A DNA stretch of 64,000 nt from positions 72,222-136,221 of the forward strand of contig JAIFNA010000001.1 in the NCBI GenBank assembly GCA_020048055.1, read 5' to 3'. Position numbers and translations under genes: made by a program. The stretch comes from Arcobacter sp. (GTDB lineage Bacteria; Campylobacterota; Campylobacteria; Campylobacterales; Arcobacteraceae). Below are positions 24,319-32,148 of the stretch, piece by piece. Under the pieces are notes generated by a model. The model was not told the DNA's origin. It did no database searches and saw nothing but the letters and a program-made list of their open reading frames with translations. Every line of letters begins with the position of its first letter. Position 1 is the stretch's first letter.

Positions 24319-24437
24319 CACCAGCGCAATTAGATATTCATTTAGCGTATTTGAATCGTGATTTTTTGAAGGGTTTCTATTTAAAGCAGAAGATATTGTT
24401 GAGCTTGCGAGTTTTAAAGAGATACTTGGTTATTTTT
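24315..24437 (+). pseudogene. Truncated, frameshifted ORF after the NYN gene
   Basis: An ATGA overlap with the NYN stop starts MTPAQLDIHLAYLNRDF. Adding one T to the T6 run at 24362-24367 continues it as FEGFLFKAEDIVELASF and on to KEILGYFY, where it runs into the end of the convergent hipA gene. The original protein is unknown; the style resembles phage tail-assembly or small prophage proteins, but this is weak. Confidence 0.45.
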
Positions 24438-25719
24438 ACACTGCAATCGCTATAGCAACTTTGATTTCACTCGATAACTTTTCAATCCTAGCCAAAATAT
24501 CTTCGCAATATCTTTTTGCAAACTCTTTATCATAAGTCATCATCTCATCAAGTATTCCATTTTCTATTTTAGCTTTTATTTTTTTAGCGCTATTTTGAAA
24601 TGTTTTAGCAAAAAGTTTTGGTGAGATATTGAGATTTGAACAATGTGATGCTACATCATAAGCTTTAATTTTATCTATCTCGAACTCATCATCTATCCCC
24701 ATAGCAAGAGATGTTTCATAAATACCTTCATAAAGTGCGATATTGACTATATCATAAAATGGTGCTATCACTAAGCCATCCTTGTCTATTAAAAATGAGA
24801 TATTTTTCCCATGTGCGTCACTATTGCCTATGATTAAATTTACTATACACCACTCTAAAAGTATCTTTTTCGATAGTAATGGCACTTTTGTATAATAAGC
24901 TGCTTCATCAAGTTTTTTAAAACTCACCCCTTCTTTAATATCTTTAACATCTCTACTTGAGCCAAAATTTCTTTCATATTTAAAAGAAACAGGAAATCCT
25001 AACAATTGGCATCCATCGATTAAATGGAGTTTTTCTACTTTTTCAGTTGAGATGATTTTTCTATCAAATCTTTCAACTTCTAGTACAAGTTCATCACCAA
25101 ATCTTTTAAGTTCAATATTTGCAACATTAAGTCCAGCACTGTTTGCCAAACAAAGTGAAAAATATTCATTTAAAACCAAATTTTCAGATAACTTATCAAA
25201 TTTAAGTATATGAGTTGACGCTAACTTTCCGCGTCCAAATCCATATTTTCCTTCAAGCTTACAAATTGGAAGTTTCTCTTGTACTCCTGCCACACTCAGT
25301 CTTGGTAAATTATCCCAAAAAGTTATTGGGATTTGTTTTCTCTGCTTTATTCTAGTTGTTAGCTCTTCAACACTTACTTCTCTAAAAGATGTTTGAAATA
25401 AATTTATTTCATCTTCTACAAATGAAAATGCTCCTGAAGTTTCTTCCCCGATCTTTTTTAGAATAACAAATTTGTTGTTTTTACTCACTTGGATATAGTT
25501 TAAAAGCTCATCAAGTCCTTTTCCTTCAGGTAATAGGTTATCGATGAAATTCTTTATATCCATACTTTTGATAGTTTGAGTAAATCCAAGTTTAGGTGAA
25601 AGTGGAAATCCATTTTCAATCCAATGGTTTTGATAAATTAATTTAAACTCATCGGCTAAACTCTCATACAAAATCTTCCCAATATTTTCATTGTGATAAA
25701 AAATTTGAAGCTCATACAT
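24436..25719 (-). CDS. hipA: HipA-family serine/threonine kinase toxin
   Basis: The 427-residue protein has the HipA hallmarks: an N-terminal FxxNL-like lobe (MDIKNFIDNLLPEGKGLDE), the P-loop-like segment PRLSVAGVQEKL, VERFDR, the catalytic IGNSDAHGKN and metal-binding APFYDIV. HipA phosphorylates aminoacyl-tRNA synthetases and causes growth arrest. It starts one base after the hipB stop, as in classical hipBA operons. Residues needed for catalysis appear intact. Confidence 0.92.
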   Translation of the reverse strand: MYELQIFYHNENIGKILYESLADEFKLIYQNHWIENGFPLSPKLGFTQTIKSMDIKNFIDNLLPEGKGLDELLNYIQVSKNNKFVILKKIGEETSGAFSFVEDEINLFQTSFREVSVEELTTRIKQRKQIPITFWDNLPRLSVAGVQEKLPICKLEGKYGFGRGKLASTHILKFDKLSENLVLNEYFSLCLANSAGLNVANIELKRFGDELVLEVERFDRKIISTEKVEKLHLIDGCQLLGFPVSFKYERNFGSSRDVKDIKEGVSFKKLDEAAYYTKVPLLSKKILLEWCIVNLIIGNSDAHGKNISFLIDKDGLVIAPFYDIVNIALYEGIYETSLAMGIDDEFEIDKIKAYDVASHCSNLNISPKLFAKTFQNSAKKIKAKIENGILDEMMTYDKEFAKRYCEDILARIEKLSSEIKVAIAIAV

Positions 25720-25968
25720 CTATTTCTCCTCTATAATAAGCTTTATCCCAAGAAGTTTCGCCACTTCTAGAACATTTCCTATTTTTGTATTTGGATTACC
25801 ATTTTCTATATTTTCTAATGTTTTATAATTAATACCGCATAAATTAGCGGCTTCTTCTCGACTTATCCCAAGAGATGTTCGTTTGTGTTTAATAAACAAT
25901 CCTAAATCATTTGGAAAAATTATTATATTTGAATCTGGTTTTTGTATTTGTTTAACTATCTTTGCCAT
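25720..25968 (-). CDS. hipB: HipB-like XRE antitoxin
   Basis: This 82-residue protein has a single XRE helix-turn-helix (LGLFIKHKRTSLGISREEAA, then CGINYKTLENIENGN) and a short C-terminal strand (GIKLIIEEK) of the kind used for HipB dimers. It directly precedes hipA. It should neutralise the kinase and repress through the inverted repeat at 25979-26012. Confidence 0.88.
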   Translation of the reverse strand: MAKIVKQIQKPDSNIIIFPNDLGLFIKHKRTSLGISREEAANLCGINYKTLENIENGNPNTKIGNVLEVAKLLGIKLIIEEK

Positions 25969-25978
25969 TCTATCTCCA

Positions 25979-26012
25979 TTTCATAAACAATACTAAAATA
26001 ATGTTTATGAAA
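25979..26012. promoter_or_regulatory. hipBA operator
   Basis: TTTCATAAACA and TGTTTATGAAA are perfect 11-bp inverted arms separated by 12 bases, directly upstream of the hipB start at 25968. Position and symmetry fit a HipB binding site. Confidence 0.65.
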
Positions 26013-26138
26013 GTTTATCATATATTTTAGTAAAAAATATATTGAAGTATTGTTTTTGTTTAATTCTTATAAAATATTCTATTAACTATGTTTAAATATT
26101 GTTATAAATAAAACATATTTGATAAACGAGGAAGATTT

Positions 26139-26306
26139 TTAGGTGATGATTTTTTTGAAGTAGATGTTATGATTTAAGCAAAAAGAAAGAAGAAGCGATA
26201 GAAAAAATACAAATAGTAGAAATGATGTTTCTTTATCTTTTACAAAAAAGTTTTTACATCTAAAAAGTTTTAAAAGGTAGCTTGTGATATTTGCTATAAG
26301 TTTCAT
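26139..26306 (-). CDS. 55-aa single-helix membrane protein
   Basis: A 56-codon ORF starts at ATG 26306 with GGAGAACCT upstream, a strong site. It encodes one membrane helix (SFLLFVFFLSLLLSFCL) after a basic N-terminus. The palindrome at 26360-26377 lies 54-71 bases before the start, with TATACT between them as a possible -10. No family was recognised. Confidence 0.55.
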   Translation of the reverse strand: MKLIANITSYLLKLFRCKNFFVKDKETSFLLFVFFLSLLLSFCLNHNIYFKKIIT

Positions 26307-26359
26307 AGGTTCTCCATTTTTGCTTAATTATTTACGACAATGAAGTATAAAAGATATGA

Positions 26360-26377
26360 ACGAATACACTTCTTCGT
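26360..26377. promoter_or_regulatory. ACGAA-N8-TTCGT palindrome
   Basis: ACGAATACACTTCTTCGT has the same half-sites and spacing as the CRISPR-operon site at 23019-23036. It precedes the gene at 26139-26306. Confidence 0.6.
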
Positions 26378-26398
26378 CATTTAAATAAATTATAAGAT

Positions 26399-26512
26399 TT
26401 AGCTTTTATTGTCCTTTTTTGGTTTCTTTTTGGCTCCAAATATAGCAATACCGATAATTCCAATTAATAACGGCATTGCTAAGATTATGATAGAAATAAT
26501 TGTTGTTTCCAT
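26399..26512 (-). CDS. 37-aa single-helix membrane protein
   Basis: A 38-codon ORF encodes a hydrophobic helix (IISIIILAMPLLIGIIGIA) followed by a basic tail (KKKPKKDNKS). It begins 13 bases after the stop of the gene at 26526-26846 and probably shares its transcript. Function is unknown; the form resembles small membrane regulators or type I toxins. Confidence 0.5.
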   Translation of the reverse strand: METTIISIIILAMPLLIGIIGIAIFGAKKKPKKDNKS

Positions 26513-26525
26513 GTTTGACTGTAAT

Positions 26526-26846
26526 CTATAAGTTATCTTGTGGTGTTCCATCTTGAGCATTATCTACTCTAGAAGTTTCTATAAGTGCGAATGTATCTTT
26601 GATAACTTTCTTTTGAAAATAGTAGCTATACACTACCCCAAAAGAGATGACTGCCATAAACCCAAAAATAACATAGAGAATAAAATTATCAAAGGTGGTA
26701 GGATTACTCTCAATATAAACTCCAAAAAGCAATGTCATACCAACAAACCCTATTAGCATAAGTTCTGAAGTATTTTGAAGGAGGAAGTTGTTGGTGTTGA
26801 TTTTTGAAGTGAGTGTTTTAGTATCAAGTGTTATTGTTGTTTGCAT
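26526..26846 (-). CDS. Two-helix membrane protein
   Basis: The 106-residue protein has a polar N-terminus (TLDTKTLTSKINTNN), two membrane helices (ELMLIGFVGMTLLFGVYI and FILYVIFGFMAVISFGVVY) and a basic then acidic tail. An inverted repeat of the ACGAA-N8-TTCGT type lies 46-63 bases before the ATG. No family was recognised. It heads a small membrane-protein operon. Confidence 0.6.
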   Translation of the reverse strand: MQTTITLDTKTLTSKINTNNFLLQNTSELMLIGFVGMTLLFGVYIESNPTTFDNFILYVIFGFMAVISFGVVYSYYFQKKVIKDTFALIETSRVDNAQDGTPQDNL

Positions 26847-26891
26847 TGTTGTTGCTCCTGTTTTTATATATTGAAATTGTATTTAAAGGGG

Positions 26892-26909
26892 GCGAATACC
26901 ATATTTCGT
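26892..26909. promoter_or_regulatory. ACGAA-N8-TTCGT palindrome, one half-site variant
   Basis: GCGAATACCATATTTCGT matches the shared motif with one change in the first half-site. It lies upstream of the minus-strand gene at 26526-26846. Confidence 0.55.
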
Positions 26910-27018
26910 TTTATTTGAAAAACTATCTGAAGCTTGAAAAGTTTTTTCTTTGTTTGAATAGTATAATTTTATAAGAAAGTAGGTTATAATATTTTCAATT
27001 CAAATCGCAAGGATTACG

Positions 27019-27255
27019 ATGCCTACAGTTTTTAAAGTTGGAAATATTCGTTTTTTCTTCTTTTCAAGAGAATAAAGCAGAGTTCATATTCATGTTATTT
27101 CACCTGATGGTGAAGCAAAATATTGGCTACAACCAAATATCGAATTAGCCACAAATCAAGGTTTTTCACAAAAACAACTAAATGAAATCAGAAATATTAT
27201 AGAGGAGCATAAAGATGAGTGTATATCAGCTTGGCAAAAATTCTTCAACAACTGA
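27019..27255 (+). pseudogene. DUF4160 protein with an in-frame stop
   Basis: The reading frame MPTVFKVGNIRFFFFSRE, then TAA at 27073-27075, then SRVHIHVISPDGEAKYWLQP continues to codon 79. This is a DUF4160 protein, normally paired with DUF2442 as a putative toxin-antitoxin module. A site AAGGATTACG precedes the ATG. The single stop would remove the conserved HIHV region. It overlaps the DUF2442 gene by 41 bases. Confidence 0.75.
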
Positions 27256-27475
27256 AGTAACAAATATCTCTACAAATGGCTTTTGGCTACTCAGTGGAGA
27301 TAAAGAACTATTTTTACCGTTTAGTAAATTTCCATGGTTTAGACAAAGTTCTATCGATGAAATAACTTGTGTTGAGGAACTCCGCAAAGGACATTATTAT
27401 TGGGAAAAACTCGATATTGATTTAACCGATGAGATTATAAACAATCCAGATAATTTTCCTTTGGTGGCGAGTTAA
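27215..27475 (+). CDS. DUF2442 protein
   Basis: This 86-residue protein contains NGFWLLSGDKELFLPFSKFPWF and HYYWEKLDIDLTDE, matching DUF2442, the usual partner of DUF4160. It starts inside the end of the broken DUF4160 gene with GAGGAGC upstream. The frame is intact while its partner is not, as expected if the DUF2442 product is the antitoxin. Confidence 0.82.
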   Translation: MSVYQLGKNSSTTEVTNISTNGFWLLSGDKELFLPFSKFPWFRQSSIDEITCVEELRKGHYYWEKLDIDLTDEIINNPDNFPLVAS

Positions 27476-27534
27476 AGTTTTTCTCGTTTTGGAAAAATTT
27501 TGTATGTTACTTTATATTTGTATTGTTGTATGCA

Positions 27535-27555
27535 TTCCCAAGTAAAACTTGGGAA
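27535..27555. repeat. Short hairpin, TTCCCAAGT-AAA-ACTTGGGAA
   Basis: Nine perfect base pairs around a 3-base loop lie in the otherwise ORF-free 27476-27769 gap. The flanking GCATTCCC...GGGAACGAG form recurs in many bacterial genomes as a small dispersed palindrome. A terminator role for the DUF2442 gene is possible. Confidence 0.45.
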
Positions 27556-27769
27556 CGAGGGAAATGAACTTAGAGATTGGTGTATAGATGGTGATAGATA
27601 CGGACGCCTTTAAGCATATATGCAAAAAAATAACACACCGCCAGATTTACAAGAATATACTAAGAAAAAAGTATTGAAAAATAAAGATAAATTGTAAAAT
27701 GATTTCGTTATATTTGCATTTTAGAAAATAGCTATATACAGATAAAACGAATCAAAAAAGGACAAACGC

Positions 27770-28678
27770 TTGCCAACCAACTCAAACTACTCCTACTGCA
27801 TAGCCTTATTTTCAATCTTCATTGCTGCACTAGGATGGGCGATGGCTGGAGTATTTATACGATTATTGCCTACTTTTGAAGCTTATGAAATAGTTGCTTT
27901 ACGGTTTTTATTTGCTTTTGTATTTTTATCATTTTTTCTACTCCTCAAATTCAACTTCAAAACAATCATCAAAGACTTAAAACACACTACTACTTGGATA
28001 TATGCACTAATTATGCTTAGTTGTTATTACATAGGTACCGTGTCATATCAGCTGGCACCAGTCGGGGAAACATCGCTTTTGATAGCAGTTGCTCCACTTT
28101 TTGTAATCGTGCATAAACTATGGACAAATCAGCACACCTCACTCAAAGAAAAAAGAGGATTTTTGATGGCTATTTTTGGGATAATGATACTTTTTGGCTC
28201 AAACTTTTCAAATACTACTTATACAACTTATCATATTTTTGGTAATTTTCTAGCTCTAAGTGTGGCATTTTTATTTTCTGTTTATGCTATTTTACATTCA
28301 CGAAAAGCTACATACTCGCCGTCTTCTCTAAGTGTAACTTATGCTATGCTGCTTGTAGCTTTGGTGCCTTCTTTGTATTATGTAAGTTCATCCATCACGC
28401 CTACAAATCAAAACATACTTTTGGACAATTTGCTTTTACTGGCAGGTCTAGGGATATTTGCTACAGCTATTCCAACTATTGCTATTACGATGGCTTCAAA
28501 AAACTTACCGCCAGTTATCACATCTAGTGTATTACTTTTAGAAACTATTTTTGGTACTTTTTTTGCTTATTTATTTTTGGGTGAATTGCAAAGTTGGTAT
28601 TTTTTGATAAGCATTTGTGTGGTTTTGGTTGGACTTTTGTTGATGATTTTGAGGAATACACGAGATACAGCCTACTAA
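27770..28678 (+). CDS. EamA/DMT-family transporter
   Basis: The 302-residue protein has about ten membrane helices in two repeats, each in the EamA style (AALGWAMAGVFIRLLPTFEA; FATAIPTIAITMASKNLPPV). Members export or import small metabolites across the inner membrane; the substrate cannot be inferred. The start is a TTG with AAAGGAC upstream. It is the only clearly metabolic-type transporter in the window and stands alone. Confidence 0.85.
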   Translation: MPTNSNYSYCIALFSIFIAALGWAMAGVFIRLLPTFEAYEIVALRFLFAFVFLSFFLLLKFNFKTIIKDLKHTTTWIYALIMLSCYYIGTVSYQLAPVGETSLLIAVAPLFVIVHKLWTNQHTSLKEKRGFLMAIFGIMILFGSNFSNTTYTTYHIFGNFLALSVAFLFSVYAILHSRKATYSPSSLSVTYAMLLVALVPSLYYVSSSITPTNQNILLDNLLLLAGLGIFATAIPTIAITMASKNLPPVITSSVLLLETIFGTFFAYLFLGELQSWYFLISICVVLVGLLLMILRNTRDTAY

Positions 28679-28729
28679 CTATATTCAATTTTAAAAGCAT
28701 TGAACATAATATCAGTTGCCATACTATAT

Positions 28730-29233
28730 CTACTCATCTAAATAATCTTCAAGTAATTCACCAAAATAATTTTTTCGTTTTTTCTTGTGTGGTTGAGCAT
28801 AGAGTTTCATTTTTGTTTGAGATTTTTTGAGTTGAGCTTTAGGTTGTGTTTTTGTAATATCATCTTTTACTGTAACAGTAACTACTACACTATCAACAAC
28901 TTTAAGGAGATGGTTTTTATAGGGGTAAGTTCCATTTCCAAGAGTTGTGATTCCTTTTTTAAATTCATCACTCATAATCTCATTGGATAGTTTTACCATA
29001 TCTATTTTCATTACCCGTTCAATGTATCTTAAAATTGCATGCTCTGAGATGATAATATCATTTGAGGTTTTGAGTTTTTTGAGTTCCTCATTGTATTTTT
29101 TAATTTGTTGCTGTTTAGTTGTGATATCAAGATGGATATTTTGGAGTTGGAGATTATAATTTTTTATCTCCTCTTCTACTTTTGTGATTTGAACTTGAAG
29201 TGATTTTATCTTTGTGCTATTTAGATTTGCCAT
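28730..29233 (-). CDS. Coiled-coil protein with HAILRYIERV motif
   Basis: The 167-residue product starts with about 70 residues of coiled coil (IKSLQVQITKVEEEIKNYNL and on), then ISEHAILRYIERVMKID, a motif I associate with phage and mobile-element proteins of unknown function. A basic C-terminal tail (QPHKKKRKNYFGELLEDYL) follows. It is the last gene of the minus-strand operon that starts at 31048, one base after its neighbour. Confidence 0.55.
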   Translation of the reverse strand: MANLNSTKIKSLQVQITKVEEEIKNYNLQLQNIHLDITTKQQQIKKYNEELKKLKTSNDIIISEHAILRYIERVMKIDMVKLSNEIMSDEFKKGITTLGNGTYPYKNHLLKVVDSVVVTVTVKDDITKTQPKAQLKKSQTKMKLYAQPHKKKRKNYFGELLEDYLDE

Positions 29234-29234
29234 T

Positions 29235-29954
29235 TTAGTTTTCCTTTTTATGCTTTTTTAGTCTATCTTTTATAGATTCATATATCTGTGTATCTTCAAC
29301 GATATTTGAGCAATGTTCCATATGGTGATATTCATCAATTCCTAGGATTACTCCACAAGGGATATCTTTTTGTGTGATAAATATTGGAAGTCGTTTCTTA
29401 TCCTCTACAAACTCTATTGCTTCATCGATATTGAAACTGTTTTTATCAATTTCTCCATATTGTGTATAGGTTTGTTTTAAAGTTATTGTTTGAGGTTTTT
29501 TGTAGAGTTGCTTTAGAATATCTATCATACTACTTACAATTTTCTCATCTGTATCATTGTTTTGGGTGAGGAGTGATGGAAAAAGCTCTGTTATCTTTTT
29601 TACTAAAGCTACATTTGAAGGGATATTTTCTTGTTTGGTTGGGATGGTAAATTTGAAGTTTTCACCTTGTATGCAGTAGTTTAGTAACTCTAGTTTATTG
29701 TCATCTTGGATATGATTTTGGGCAAATTTAAAGTAATTATCGTCAATTATTTCATAAATTTCAGTAGCATCAATATAATAAAATGGTTCACAGTTTAAAA
29801 GGGTATTGGTAGTAGTTTTTACTATTGCTTTTAAATCTTGTTGGTTTTGTGTAGTGGTTTTATAAAATCTTTGAAGTCTTGTATAATCATCATAGCAAAT
29901 ATCTACAAGGTACCCTTGAAAGTTAAAAATTGTATCATTGATTTTGTGTTGCAT
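29235..29954 (-). CDS. Hypothetical protein, 239 aa
   Basis: This soluble, acidic protein has no signal peptide, membrane helix or motif that I recognise. It begins QHKINDTIFNFQGYLVDI and ends in a Lys-rich tail. It has AAGGAAACTAA upstream and lies between a Phd-like membrane protein and the coiled-coil protein, with tight spacing. It is probably part of one functional unit with them. Confidence 0.5.
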   Translation of the reverse strand: MQHKINDTIFNFQGYLVDICYDDYTRLQRFYKTTTQNQQDLKAIVKTTTNTLLNCEPFYYIDATEIYEIIDDNYFKFAQNHIQDDNKLELLNYCIQGENFKFTIPTKQENIPSNVALVKKITELFPSLLTQNNDTDEKIVSSMIDILKQLYKKPQTITLKQTYTQYGEIDKNSFNIDEAIEFVEDKKRLPIFITQKDIPCGVILGIDEYHHMEHCSNIVEDTQIYESIKDRLKKHKKEN

Positions 29955-29965
29955 TTAGTTTCCTT

Positions 29966-30226
29966 TTACTTATTTCCAAAATTTAGACTTATAATAACTA
30001 CGATAGCAAAGAGAAAAAATCCAATTGTTTCCCATTTATCTGATTCATTAGAACAACATCTCCTCTTTTCATTATTCAAATGTTCTTCATACGAAGTTAC
30101 AATAAAACTTTCTTTTGTATCACCTTGGATAATAATCTTTTTTACTGCACAATTTTCAATCATTTCAAGATAGTGGTTTTGGTTGGAGTTGAACTCCTCT
30201 TTGGTTATCTCTATTGTATTTTTCAT
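29966..30226 (-). CDS. Phd/YefM-like domain with C-terminal membrane helix
   Basis: This 86-residue protein starts TIEITKEEFNSNQNHYLEMI and continues KKIIIQGDTKESFIVTSYEE. That is the strand-helix-strand pattern of Phd/YefM antitoxins. It ends in a membrane helix (GFFLFAIVVIISLNF), which is unusual for that family. AGGAGTTTG precedes ATG 30226; longer starts would overlap the upstream gene. No toxin of a known type adjoins it. Confidence 0.5.
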   Translation of the reverse strand: MKNTIEITKEEFNSNQNHYLEMIENCAVKKIIIQGDTKESFIVTSYEEHLNNEKRRCCSNESDKWETIGFFLFAIVVIISLNFGNK

Positions 30227-30236
30227 CAAACTCCTT

Positions 30237-30593
30237 TTAAAATCTATCGCAGTGTTCAATCTTGATAGCGATTTTATTCTCATTATTGATACAGTAATCG
30301 TTTTGGATACTCCACTTGTCTTTATGGACAATAAAACTAGTAGAGTTTCCAAGTCCACCTCCACTCACACATTTTAAAATATTTCCATTTTCAAAAAGTG
30401 TTTTATTCTGGGTTACCTTATTTAAAGTGTAGAGTGGCAAGACAAAAAGTGATGCTAAAAAAATAGATGCAACAAAGATTGAAAATCCAAATGATTGTTT
30501 CTCTTTATCTTGCATATTTAAAAAAAGTGCAACGATGAACATCACAAAAAATAAAAATGATAGTTTCCAGTTGATGTAGTGTACAAATTCCAT
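30237..30593 (-). CDS. Membrane protein with extracytoplasmic Cys domain, paralogue A
   Basis: Two N-terminal membrane helices (LSFLFFVMFIVALFL, FSIFVASIFLASLFVLPL) precede an outer domain: LFENGNILKCVSG, HKDKWSIQNDYCINNENKIA and a terminal Cys. The paralogue at 30695-31048 shares the spaced pattern G-x2-LKC, KWS-x3-DY-x-INNENK and a final Cys, so the two Cys may form a disulphide. The family was not recognised. The ATG has GGAGGATTAA upstream. Confidence 0.55.
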   Translation of the reverse strand: MEFVHYINWKLSFLFFVMFIVALFLNMQDKEKQSFGFSIFVASIFLASLFVLPLYTLNKVTQNKTLFENGNILKCVSGGGLGNSTSFIVHKDKWSIQNDYCINNENKIAIKIEHCDRF

Positions 30594-30683
30594 TTAATCC
30601 TCCAAAAAATGAATTGCTATGGTGAAAGTTTTGGGCTCTTTTATCTCTTCATTTGAGTTGTTATTTGTGTTATTTTGATCCAT
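30594..30683 (-). CDS. 29-aa peptide between the paralogous membrane genes
   Basis: A 30-codon ORF, rich in Asn and Glu at the start and ending FTIAIHFLED, lies between the two paralogues. It has GGAAACACC before its ATG, and its stop overlaps the site used by the next gene. It may be a real small protein or only a coupling leader. Confidence 0.35.
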   Translation of the reverse strand: MDQNNTNNNSNEEIKEPKTFTIAIHFLED

Positions 30684-30694
30684 TGGTGTTTCCT

Positions 30695-31048
30695 TTATTT
30701 ACTTGAATACTTTTGACAATAATCAATTCTAATTACAAGTTTATTTTCATTATTGATATAATAATCACCTTCTAAACTCCACTTATCATTTGAAACAATA
30801 TATGTATCATTGTTATTTGTTCCGCATTTAAGTTTTTCACCATGATTAAAAATGGAGATATTTTCTTTTACCCTCTTACTAGTAGTATATGGTTCAAAAA
30901 GCATAATGATAAATATAAGAACAGTAAGCACCAAAAGAAAATTTGATATAACATCTTTTTTATCAGCAAGATAAATAACAACACAAATGATTACATATAC
31001 ACCAGCAAAGATAGTTAGCGGTATATTGGCAAAATGAAAATAGTCCAT
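30695..31048 (-). CDS. Membrane protein with extracytoplasmic Cys domain, paralogue B
   Basis: This 117-residue protein has two membrane helices (IPLTIFAGVYVIICVVIYLA, FLLVLTVLIFIIMLFEPY) and a C-terminal domain with LKCGTNN, NDKWSLEGDYYINNENK and IDYCQKYSS. It is the first gene of the operon ending at 28730. A perfect ACGAA-N8-TTCGT palindrome at 31100-31117 lies 52 bases before its start, with TATAAT between them. Confidence 0.58.
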   Translation of the reverse strand: MDYFHFANIPLTIFAGVYVIICVVIYLADKKDVISNFLLVLTVLIFIIMLFEPYTTSKRVKENISIFNHGEKLKCGTNNNDTYIVSNDKWSLEGDYYINNENKLVIRIDYCQKYSSK

Positions 31049-31099
31049 ATTATTTTCCCCTTTTTGTGTAGTTTCAATTGAAAATTATAAAGAAGTGGT

Positions 31100-31117
31100 A
31101 CGAAACCGTTTATTCGT
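31100..31117. promoter_or_regulatory. ACGAA-N8-TTCGT palindrome upstream of the 31048 operon
   Basis: ACGAAACCGTTTATTCGT is followed, in the minus-strand direction, by TATAAT near 31085-31090 as a -10. Near-identical sequence around it recurs at 39596-39650 and 46950-47010. Confidence 0.62.
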
Positions 31118-31152
31118 GTTATTTTATTTTGCAACACAAATTTCATAATTTT

Positions 31153-31410
31153 TTATACTCCACTACTCTCTTTATCAGGAAGCATCAATCTTTTCAAACT
31201 ATCCTTTGTAATTTCAAACGGTGCTAATCTTTTATAAATATCTGTTTGTATGGTTTTAAGGGTTACATTGTATTCAATAGTAAGTTCTTGCATTGTTGGT
31301 CTTTCATCATTATGGAGTTTATGAAGAATATCTACTACTCTAAAGATTGCTGGGTCATAGTGTTTATTGTTAGTTTTAGATAGTGATGATTTTATAAATG
31401 GATGTTTCAT
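31153..31410 (-). CDS. Small HTH protein resembling a WYL-regulator N-domain
   Basis: The 85-residue product reads FRVVDILHKLHNDERPTMQE then LTIEYNVTLKTIQTDIYKRL, the winged-helix start of WYL or DeoR-type regulators. The remainder of such a protein is absent. It overlaps the upstream membrane gene by four bases (ATGA) and ends about 35 bases before the ACGAA-N8-TTCGT site. A role as a co-repressor at that site is conceivable. Confidence 0.6.
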   Translation of the reverse strand: MKHPFIKSSLSKTNNKHYDPAIFRVVDILHKLHNDERPTMQELTIEYNVTLKTIQTDIYKRLAPFEITKDSLKRLMLPDKESSGV

Positions 31411-31742
31411 TGTAGCACCACCTGCAATGATAACTTTGAAAGTGTTTCAAGGATGCTAGGGTTTAGTGCACTATAGGTGTTATTTGAAAATAGATTAACA
31501 ATATCTAGTAAAAACCAATCAACACAACCAATTGTGATATGGTAAAAAGTATCAGAATTTATTTTTAGAAATAGAATTACTTTATAGCTTACAAATAGAA
31601 ATACCACAAAGAGAATCAAAAATAAAATAGTGTTGTTGCTAATGTTACATATTTTATTACACATGAAATAACCAAATATACCAATTGGGATAATTGGTTG
31701 GAGGAGGAGATCAATTGCGTTTTTGGTGGTGATTGTTTTCAT
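31407..31742 (-). CDS. Three-helix membrane protein
   Basis: The 111-residue product has hydrophobic segments IIPIGIFGYFMCNKI, TILFLILFVVFLFVSYKVIL and TIGCVDWFLLDIVNLF. It starts 160 bases from the divergent small HTH gene at 31902 and shares the operator-like repeats at 31752-31830. Translation of the next gene is coupled by ATGA. No family was recognised. Confidence 0.55.
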   Translation of the reverse strand: MKTITTKNAIDLLLQPIIPIGIFGYFMCNKICNISNNTILFLILFVVFLFVSYKVILFLKINSDTFYHITIGCVDWFLLDIVNLFSNNTYSALNPSILETLSKLSLQVVLQ

Positions 31743-31751
31743 AAAGTTTCC

Positions 31752-31830
31752 TTATCTGCAAATTAATTAAAGAATATTATCATTTTCCGCAAGTTATGTC
31801 AAGTAATTTTTATCATTTCCCGCAAATTTA
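31752..31830. promoter_or_regulatory. Direct repeats in a divergent promoter
   Basis: TTATCATTTTCCGCAA (31777) and TTATCATTTCCCGCAA (31810) are near-identical, 33 bases apart, and a shorter TTATCTGCAAATTAA sits at 31752. They lie between the minus-strand gene at 31407 and the plus-strand HTH gene at 31902. The spacing of about three helical turns fits cooperative binding by that HTH protein. Confidence 0.5.
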
Positions 31831-31901
31831 ATAATATGAATTAGCAATATCGGTAAGAATATGCTACAATTAAAACTACAAACAAGAAGGTAATACATTA
31901 T

Positions 31902-32111
31902 ATGAAATATGAAGATTTTAAAAAGAAGCTAAAAGAAAATAATTTAGATATGACACTCTTTGCTAAAGATATGGGAACTACTTATAGTACTGTAAGTAAA
32001 TGGAAACCAGAAACACCTGCTTGGGTAGATAAATATTTTGAAATATATGAAGAGAATAAAAAAGCAAAAGAACTTAAATTACTTCTAAAAGATTTTTGCG
32101 AAAAATTATGA
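31902..32111 (+). CDS. Small phage-type HTH protein
   Basis: This 69-residue protein contains MTLFAKDMGTTYSTVSKWK and PAWVDKYFEIYEENKKAKEL. It is a compact helix-turn-helix of the type seen in small phage and plasmid regulators. AAGAAGGTAATACATT precedes the ATG. It is divergent from the membrane gene at 31407, and its binding sites are probably the repeats at 31752-31830. Confidence 0.68.
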   Translation: MKYEDFKKKLKENNLDMTLFAKDMGTTYSTVSKWKPETPAWVDKYFEIYEENKKAKELKLLLKDFCEKL

Positions 32112-32148
32112 TTATTTTATAGTGACTTTTAAAACTTACTACTCTTAA

